64,000 bases of DNA from Bugula neritina (taxonomy: Eukaryota; Bryozoa; Gymnolaemata; Cheilostomatida; Bugulidae), in the NCBI GenBank assembly GCA_964035545.1, contig OZ037768.1, positions 13,640,175 through 13,704,174 on the forward strand. Reading direction: 5' to 3'. The number at the start of each line of letters is the position of its first letter. Position 1 is the first letter of the stretch. The translations under genes were made by a program, and so were the position numbers. The notes beneath the pieces are model-generated. The model had not been told where the DNA came from and did not search any database. It saw only the letters and a list, made by a program, of their open reading frames with translations. Below, in pieces: positions 56,501 through 64,000 of this stretch.

Positions 56501-59500
56501 TTATTTAGTTTGCTGTGTGCTGGTTTACTCTGCTGTACTGCGTGTACAATAAAATAAATTGCGCACATTTCATTCAGTTATTATCTGATCAAACTGTTTT
56601 CTACCTGGTAGGAGCTTCAGATTGATGATTTAGTGAAGAACTCTGGAGATAGCTCTCACCAACTGACTATGTTGAACGATGAACTGAAGGAAAACAATAA
56701 GTAAGACTTTTTACCCGTAATAGTAGCATATAAATATTAACTCTGCCACCTAATGTAAATTTCGAGAAATTATTTTTTCCATCTTGGCTGTTATTGAATT
56801 ATGTTTTATGTGGTTACAAATACTAAATTAAATGTTATTATAAAGTAATTTTGTTTCAAGCAAACCAACTAATTAATTAAAAAGTTTACATTTAAAAAGT
56901 AATACCATAAAATTTAGTCTTTGCAAAAATGTAATGATAAGTAAAAAAATCCCACTCACTAAAGTTTTACCGAACACTGTTCAAGCAGTAATATCCTTTT
57001 TTAAGTTGTAAATTATTTCAGAAAATTGGAATCACTACAAGAATCTCTGTCGGAGGCTAACAATAACAGTGAGAGGCTACAAGAAGTTCTTGACAGAGCA
57101 AACGAAGATCACAAAGCAGAGTTATCTTCTCTACACAGTCAACATGAAAGAATAACTACCCAATTGAAAGCTGATTTAGAAGAACAGGTAATTAATCAAT
57201 AATATTGTATAATTAAGTATTATACATCATTATGTGAGATATTGAATTAGTTTAAAAACTTTTATTGGTAATTTTTACTATGCGTTATTAAAATAAATTG
57301 TAAAATTTAATTTCAAGATAAGATGAAATTGTGATATAAATTCCTTGAAGCCAATAATATGGGATTTTTTAGCTAATGGATTTTCTAATGTTGTTTTTAT
57401 ACTGAAGCTACAAGAATGAAAAATTTTAGAATGACTCCATCCATGTGCATTTCAAATGATACTAAGCAAATTATGAGTAATGTGAATCAATTTCAAGGTC
57501 AAATTGCACGCCGATGGATATTTTTGCAAAATTAAATTTTCTATTTTTATAATTGCTGACCTAGCACCTGCTGTATTTGGTAAAAATTAGTTTTAATTAT
57601 GTATGTGTGCACAATTTCTCAAAATAGTTTAGTTGATGGGTGTACATTATTTTTGTTTGGGAGTATGCGTAGAAGTCCCAGTCAATCTTTTTGCAAGAAA
57701 TTGTTTGAAATTTTATCACCATCGAAGTAATTTCTACCAAGATGGTTTATGAGTTAATAACTTACATGTCAAAGTAGTGTTTGTCATTCTTTATACGCAG
57801 TTTTTCTAATTTGTAGTCGAATTTAGCATTGAATATTTGAATGTCAGTCTATTTATAATCTCAAGAAATTTATGTTGTCAAAATTAATCCTCTCTATGAC
57901 CTGCAGCTAGATGTAACGAGTTTAATGCAGACTCATAAATATTCAGAATTCCACATTTTATTCTGTTGCGTTATAATGGCTAATAAGTTAAAATAATTCT
58001 ATTTTCCAATTGTAGGAGTTGAAAAGAAAATCTTTAGAGACTGCTCACACTGAACAGTTAGATAAACTTCAAGAAGAGGTCAAGGTTTATAAGCAGAAGT
58101 CTGAAGAGACTGAGGCTACATTAGAGAGTAAATTAATTGAGTTGCATCGACTGGAAGATGACCTCAAAGAGTCCAAGTCTCAGCTTGAAGCATCCCTTTC
58201 TAAGGTTCTACTTATATCCTAAACCTTGGCAACAGTTTGAAAGATAATTAAATGATATTTGTGTGGTATTAAAATAATATCAATATTTTGATGTTAGATT
58301 AGCTGCAGTAATTACCAGATATTTTGTATATTGAAGTAAAACATTGTTGCATTAATGTATAATATTTCTAATGTTTTTCTTCAATGTTGACTAATAAGTA
58401 ATTTTAGGCTGAACAGTTGCAAATATCTTTGGATGAAAAAGAGTCTAGCATGCAGTCAGTAACTCAAAAGTCAGTTCAATTTGAGAATCAGCTCAGTCAG
58501 TTGCACAAAGAGTTGGAGTCAAGCCAAGCAAGCAGTGAGCAGTTGGTTAGTTATGTGAAGTCTTATACGTGTTTCACTTATTTATGTAATATAATTTAGT
58601 GAGAAATACGATGTATCTGTGGATTGTTGATATCCATTTTACACAGCATCATTCTAATAGAGTATGGACTTTGGTTGAATGTAGATAATCAGACATCATA
58701 TATAGTTGCCAGTGGGATTTTTTCAAGAATATTTTTACACTGTGTAACAGATTCTGAAAGTATTTAACTAATGGTATATACTATATTATCAACACAGCAA
58801 ACTAAGCTGGATCAAAGCATGGCCGACCAGCAAAAGATAACAGTAGAACTTACAGAGTTAAAGCAGGAACTAGAATCTGTCCATCAGGAAAAAGTCACTC
58901 TTTCTAAGGACTTAGGAGATGCCAGACTGCTTACAGCAGGTAAATCTGTTATTAGATTAACATATTGATAGATATGACTGGAAACACTATTTCTGTTTTT
59001 TGAATCTAAGTTTTTTAGAGCTTCTATTTATATAATATTTTGTTTTGTTTCAGATCTACAAAGACAGTTAGATACCGTGGAAGCTGCAAAAATTAATCTG
59101 GCTGATCAAAAATTAAAGCTAGTAAATATTTTTACCAAACCTATTATTCCAGTCTTTAAAAGGAAGTTTTGAGCTACTCTCAGGTCCTCTCATGGGTTTT
59201 CAAAACCTATTTCACTGTACAATTTTACCAAAGTATTGTATTTGTTATCATGTTCTCTTGTCCTCTTACTGTTGAAGGTTATCACTCTATTTACACTTTT
59301 CATACCATACTAAATCATATCATACTATATCATATCAAATCGTACTATATAATATTATACTGTATCATATCACAATGTATCATATCATCCTGTATCATAT
59401 ACTATATCATATCATCCTGTATCGTATCACACTGTATCATATCACACTATACTGTACAATATCATAACGTACTACAGGAACAACAAATTGATGCTCTAGT

Positions 59501-62411
59501 CAAGGACTCTGGCCAAAGCTCTCAGCAACTCTCCTCTCTCCACTCTGAACTGAAAGAAAAGGATTCGTAAGTCTGGGATTTACGTGTAAAATATGATGAC
59601 ATATATGATGCTCCATGAGCTATTCAATTTTTTTCGTTGTTTATTTATGTTGGTTTAATTTTTTGCTTTTATTTGAAGTTGGAGCCTGATGAAAATTTAT
59701 TTCAACTGTTACATTTTGTGTTGTAAGTGACTCCTTTAGTTCATCCATTATAAAGCTCTTGTCAAGCAGAATAATCTCTCCACACAATTAATAATACCCA
59801 AAGCTGATAATTTCCTCAAATGCTCTGTAGCATGGTTGTCAAATTTTATTGATATTGTTTTTGGGATGTATGTAAAATTGCTGTAGTAAATTGGAGTCAC
59901 TGCAAGAGTCTTTAGCTGAGGCTAATAACAACAATGAGAGACTACAAGAAGTGCTCAACAGAGCAAATGAAGATCACAAAGTAGAGTTGTCTTCACTACA
60001 CACTGAGCATGAAAAGACAACTACCCAATTGAAAGCTGATTTAGATGAATTGGTAAAACTTATACAAACGAAAAAATACCTGCAGCACTTTTTTGTTATT
60101 GTTTTGCATGTATTGTTGTGTTATAATTAAATTCTTTACAAAATAATTATAGCCCAGTTCTTTACTGCAAACTCTAGCAATACATTGTAGGAAGAGAAAA
60201 AGTCCTCTATGCAGAAAGAGTTTGTGTCACAAATTGAGATGCTACAGAGTAATGTTAACACTGAAAGAGAAATGTCAGAAACACTAAAAAAAGAGCTAAG
60301 TGAAACTAAAATAACACTTGATAAAGAAATAGAAAACAAAACAGTGAAGAGCAGTGAATTATTGCAACTGACAGAGTCACTCAAGACGCTGGAGGTTTGT
60401 TTCTTGTTAATAGCATAATAATAAGTCATCCCTAAATGAGTGACATGTTCTAGTAAGTACTATCAAGTATGGGCCAATGCTTTACAGTCAGATAATGGTT
60501 ATCAATTGTTATACTATAAATTCATGGCTCACTACAGAATGAAAAGAATGAGGCTCTAAAGCAAGTTGAGTTGCTGACAGCAGAACGCAATGCCTTGTCA
60601 TCACAGCTGACTGCAGATACGCAGAGTCTACAGTCGCTGCACAGTGAAGAAGTTTCTAAACTTAAACAAGATTTAGAAAACCTCACAGCTTCATTGACAC
60701 AAAGCCAACTTCTTTGTGAACAAACCAAATTGGTATGGTTATAATGCTTTCCTTTCCTATCCTTTCCTGCAAATTTTGCTCTTTTTATTTGCTGACGAGC
60801 TATTATTTTTAGGACTTCAATTTTAAAAGGTGAAATATATGGCACTCTAAATTGTTTGTCTGTTCTACACTTTATGTTGTTATAATTTTGTACTATTAAG
60901 CATCATGCATGTATATTTGCTATTATTGCTAGTAGACATAAAAAGAAATGTCAATATTAATGTCAAATTTTCTAGTGACTCACATTCATTGTAAATTAGA
61001 AAGAATATTTTCCAGGAATTTGAGTCAAAAGAAGAAGTCAGTCTATTAAGAAGTAGTTCCCTGGAAACCCAGGTTGGCGCTTTTAACATATACTACTTTT
61101 AGTAATGCTGGTTTTTAATAATGTTTTCTTCTATCTTAGGTATAACTATTCACTCTATGTGTCTATTGATTTTATGTTTGGGTATATTTGTTTGCAAAAG
61201 GAAATTTGCTTATACTATTTTACCCTGGGAGCACTGATGTAGGCCCTATTGCGCAACAAGGTGCTAGACTTCAATGTGATTCTTTCAGGTTTTGCATCAC
61301 TACAGTGTGAGAGTTTTTGAAAATGTTTTGTAGCTAAAAGAAAAGGATGTTGACTTGGAAAAAGTTAAATCTAGGTTTGATGATGAGTTAGAGGCAGTAA
61401 AAAAGGCTAGAGATGAGAGCATATTCGAGCTTGAAGAGCAGCTGTGAGTAATAAAATACAATCGTTGTACATTGTCAATTATTTTCTCTCATATTAATTA
61501 TGTTAGCAACGTAGGCTTTATATAGCCTGCAGCCCTGCACTACTAGAATGCAATGTATTTATCAGGTTATTACTCTTGCTCTGTTTTATTTAACTCTTTT
61601 TTTAAAATGGCTGTTGATTTAGAAAATGTAGATCTAAAAACTATGAGATGAGATATCAAGGTATTATGGGTATTATGGGTCCTTGTTACTATAGCATACT
61701 AATTTTCTAATGGTTGGACTTCTAGCGGTAGCAAAGCATTATTTTAATATATGTATCGTAGCATTTTATTTTTGTTGTTTGTACTATGCAATTAGTTAAT
61801 CACTAGAGATGTATTTCTCTAGAGTGGCAGCAAAATCAGACTTGGAAAAACTTGTGAAGCAAAGAGATGATGATTCTAAAGAGAAACATTCATTAGCGAA
61901 CCAAGTAAAAACTGTTCAATCACAACTCAGTGACTCGGAGAAAGCTCTGTCAGAAGTTGAAAAGAAGAACCGGCTGCTTGCTGAGGCTGTGGACAAAGCA
62001 AAAGAAGATAAAGACAAGCTGCAGAGCCAAGGTGCCAACCATTGTCATGCAATCCCAACTTGTAGCTTATGCCACATGTTATGGTTTAACATACTGCTTA
62101 GCTCGTGCTAGTAGTCAATAAACACTACAAGCATTGTTATTTCTTATTTTAGTCATGGAGTGTTGGTAGTTGGACATAGTAATACTAAAAAAGTGTTTTA
62201 TTTTTAAAGCACTTTTACATCTGCAAGTATATTGGTTGTTGTCCTTGTTTAATCACGCATAAAACGAGTTAAGTATATTATTTCTAGTATTTGAACTAGA
62301 AGAGTCAAGTCTACAGTTTTCTGGTCAACTTGAGTCAACAAAGAAAGAATATGCGGTTGCCACTAAGAAACTCAAGTCTTTAGATAAAGAGATGGAGAAA
62401 GCTTCAAAAAA
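47582..62411 (+). CDS. CLIP1: CLIP1 / CLIP-170 microtubule plus-end tracker (3' end open)
   Basis: Binds growing microtubule ends and EB1 through CAP-Gly domains and recruits dynein-dynactin. Exon ends: 47582-47696, 47852-48101, 48329-48497, 48610-48779, 48997-49303, 49906-49989, 50651-50749, 50923-50943, 51464-51609, 51741-51752, 52089-52146, 52303-52407, 52558-52710, 52848-52985, 53451-53592, 54199-54266, 54377-54465, 55266-55431, 55613-55939, 56175-56316, 56407-56474, 56612-56700, 57022-57187, 58016-58204, 58408-58545, 58798-58939, 59054-59121, 59478-59566, 59887-60052, 60191-60394, 60538-60732, 61016-61072, 61334-61443, 61823-62031 and 62288-62411. All phases agree, giving about 1591 residues so far (human 1438). 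Two CAP-Gly domains ([15 protein letters not shown] and [15 protein letters not shown]) with Ser-rich linkers come first, then [16 protein letters not shown] and a long coiled coil. The C-terminal zinc knuckles of CLIP-170 are not seen. Introns over 300 bp hold only AT-rich DNA and one tandem repeat. Confidence 0.93.
51741..51752 (+). CDS. CLIP1: 12-bp micro-exon of CLIP1
   Basis: Between TTTCCTAG and GTAAGT lie just 12 bases that complete one codon, encode Gln-Tyr-Glu and leave two bases for the next exon. With it the protein reads [20 protein letters not shown], comparable to the EEEKRKVEDLQFRVEEESI segment of human CLIP1. Skipping it would also keep the frame (12 bp). Confidence 0.75.
52558..55431 (+). 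repeat. CLIP1 rod cassette, copy I
   Basis: Exons of 153, 138, 142, 68, 89 and 166 bp (252 residues). The last four match the exons of copies II and III in length, phase and protein: for example [19 protein letters not shown] in the 89-bp exon and [20 protein letters not shown] in the 166-bp exon. Confidence 0.85.
55613..57187 (+). repeat. CLIP1 rod cassette, copy II
   Basis: Exons of 327, 142, 68, 89 and 166 bp (264 residues). The 89-bp exon encodes [19 protein letters not shown], the 166-bp exon [20 protein letters not shown]. The 327-bp exon corresponds to two exons (189 + 138 bp) in copy III. Confidence 0.88.
58016..60052 (+). repeat. CLIP1 rod cassette, copy III
   Basis: Exons of 189, 138, 142, 68, 89 and 166 bp (264 residues, the same as copy II). 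The 89-bp exon encodes [19 protein letters not shown], the 166-bp exon [20 protein letters not shown]. Confidence 0.88.
59280..59470. repeat. ATCATATCAN tandem repeat in a CLIP1 intron
   Basis: Imperfect tandem copies of about 15-20 bp built from TATCATATCACACTG and TATCATATCATCCTG. It lies between the 68-bp and 89-bp exons of rod cassette III and ends just before the acceptor at 59477. Confidence 0.8.
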
Positions 62412-62749
62412 GTGAGATATTTTAGAAGTTAGACATTAGCGATAATTGTTTGGCATTCACCTTTGTAGAGTGTTATGCTATTGTCTTAGGATTTGGCAGC
62501 ATGTAAATATAGCCTGCTGCCTTTCACTTCGTAATCCTTGTTCTATTGGATACCTATAGGACTCCATTATTATGTAAATCATATTAAATCATAAATTATT
62601 ATTCTAAATCAACTACTTTTTAAAGAGGCAAAGTAGACTTCTCAAGACTGCCCACAGAACTTTCTGTTTATTAGCTCCTCGACTAACCAATTTTATGGTT
62701 TGAAGCTTGCTGAAGGCTTTTTACCAGCCAATTACCGCCATGTTTCTAG

Positions 62750-62858
62750 GTTCAAAGTTGAGCTCAAGTCTCTACTAACTGCTGCTACTAACTTGTCTAC
62801 AACCACACCCCTTCCAGAGCTTCAAGTGTTTAGAAAAACGCTTACGCATAATACTTAA
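62750..62858 (+). CDS. CLIP1: candidate alternative terminal exon of CLIP1
   Basis: After TTTCTAG the frame left open by exon 62288-62411 continues as FKVELKSLLTAATNLSTTTP and ends in TAA at 62856-62858, 36 codons in all. It would give a shorter CLIP1 lacking the zinc-knuckle tail. Codons look plausible, but the acceptor has only a short pyrimidine run and no poly(A) signal was identified. Confidence 0.35.
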
Positions 62859-63009
62859 CACAATAGCGGTTGTAGGCTGGAAGAATTTTCTGTAACAGTA
62901 TTTCATTATTAATTTATTCTATTTAATGAAGGTTTTACTTTTAATATAGTGCAATACTGCTCTATTGTTTTGTTGGGTCAGACACCTAATGAAGATGTTC
63001 GAATACTTG

Positions 63010-63180
63010 ATAACCACCATATAACAATATATCCCACTATATAACAATATATAACACTATATAACAATATATAACACTATATAACAATATATAACACTAT
63101 ATAACACTATAAATCACTATATAACACTATATACTGCTATATAACACTACATACCACTGTTTAACAATATATAACACTAC
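63010..63180. repeat. ATAACAMTAT tandem repeat
   Basis: About 16 head-to-tail copies of a 10-bp unit alternating ATAACACTAT and ATAACAATAT, with a few variants (ATCCCACTAT, ATACTGCTAT). Low-complexity satellite without coding capacity. Confidence 0.9.
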
Positions 63181-63248
63181 TACAAATTGTTGCTATAATA
63201 GCATGTTATACCCTCCTTGATACCCTCTAACTGTATTTTCCTGTCTAG

Positions 63249-63260
63249 AGGTGGCAAGAG
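63249..63260 (+). CDS. CLIP1: candidate 12-bp micro-exon of CLIP1
   Basis: AGGTGGCAAGAG stands between TTTCCTGTCTAG and GTAAGC. It fits the phase left by exon 62288-62411 (AA plus A gives Lys), reads Lys-Gly-Gly-Lys and leaves two bases. It would be a second 12-bp exon in this gene. Chance is a real alternative for so short a match. Confidence 0.4.
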
Positions 63261-64000
63261 GTAAGCATAAGTATTGTGTATTGCTGCTGCATCAACCTCT
63301 AGATTCACAAAGTAGGTAATGCTATCTGATCGTTGTGCTGCTAACTCCACACCTCATGTGTTTGGTGTTTCAATTTGCATGCAGAATATAACATCAAGCG
63401 TTTCACTCACCACCTGGTGTATATAATGCCTTGTGCTAAATGTAATGCAGTAACCTGTTGGTGTGATTGTTTCAAGTTTCATAAACAAAACTGTACATTG
63501 CGTAGAGAATTGATAGTGTAAATCCTACTATCGCCATATTATTTTCTTCATGTTAAACCTCTGGTCTGCTACTACTTACTGCATATGCCTGTGCATATAC
63601 TAGAATTAAGTGCAAGTCACCTTGACTTGAGTACTTAGCAATGAGGTAACATGATCAATTAACTTGACTTAAAGATATCTGAATAACTTCAAACACAATC
63701 ATTATTTGAAACTAAAGTTTTTTTTCAATATTTATTGGAATTTTAATTACCCAAATTGAGTATAATAATCAGGTATATTTTCTGTGTAATAAGAAGACTT
63801 AATAGCCATTATTTACTAGGTAGTATTTGATTATAAGAACTCAATTTATACCTTTTATTTGAATAACTAATTGCAACTTCCTACAAACTATTCTTTAATA
63901 AGCATTACAACTATTCATTTGTTTATAACTTAAACTTGACCTAAATATCTGTATCCAACCCATGACTTGACTTGGCTAAAGTCAATTTAACCTAGATTTC

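Larger units (their letters stand above)
62412..64000. other. probable continuation of CLIP1 introns
   Basis: After the last firm exon there are two candidate continuations. One is a terminal exon at 62750-62858 and the other a 12-bp micro-exon at 63249-63260. The rest is AT-rich, with a 10/20-bp tandem repeat at 63010-63180. No zinc-knuckle exon was found, so the full-length 3' end probably lies outside the window. Confidence 0.45.

Overview
The window is nuclear DNA of a multicellular animal. It is AT-rich, and its coding sequence is cut into short exons with GT-AG (once GC-AG) introns. All six recognisable host genes are conserved metazoan genes: FBXL15, MAP3K20 (ZAK), an MPP2/MPP6-type MAGUK, MRPL2, SPG7 (paraplegin) and CLIP1 (CLIP-170). 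The gene structures, the tRNA-derived SINE with an AGGAAGRGCATCC-type body and the Gypsy element suggest a marine invertebrate, perhaps a lophotrochozoan. The species cannot be fixed from the sequence, and that placement is an inference. Gene names rest on comparison with family members I know from memory, not on a search.

Layout. 1-1917: noncoding, with TAGTA/TACTA-type low-complexity DNA and one small GC-rich island. 1918-4461 (+): FBXL15, three exons, with a SINE in intron 2. 5071-9934 (-): MAP3K20, 14 coding exons, tail-to-tail with FBXL15. 9935-15450: noncoding, rich in degenerate TAGTAN repeats and hairpins, with one possible 5' exon of MAP3K20. 15451-20385 (+): MPP2/6-type MAGUK, 11 exons. 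20386-23367: noncoding, with a tRNA-like SINE piece and a palindrome. 23368-24965 (+): MRPL2, first exon not found. 25079-39594 (-): SPG7, 17 coding exons, ending 113 bp from the MRPL2 stop. SPG7 introns hold a decayed Gypsy LTR retrotransposon (31752-36458, antisense to the host gene) and two MITE-like elements. 40330-41800 (-): LINE reverse-transcriptase remnant next to a GC-rich 15-bp minisatellite. 44089-47320: a 3.2-kb near-palindrome with 1.4-kb arms and transposon-like coding debris. 47582 to at least 62411 (+): CLIP1, 35 exons followed here, probably running past the right edge.

The genes do not form a pathway. FBXL15 is a ubiquitin-ligase receptor, MAP3K20 a ribosome-stress kinase, the MAGUK a membrane scaffold, MRPL2 and SPG7 two mitochondrial proteins that happen to be neighbours (SPG7-type m-AAA proteases act in mitochondrial ribosome assembly through MRPL32), and CLIP1 a microtubule plus-end tracker.

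The most striking observation is in CLIP1. Its coiled-coil rod is built from three tandem copies of an exon cassette. Four exons of 142, 68, 89 and 166 bp recur in the same order, with identical lengths and intron phases, and clearly related protein sequence. With the 327 coding bp that precede these four exons, copies II and III are each exactly 792 coding bp (264 residues).
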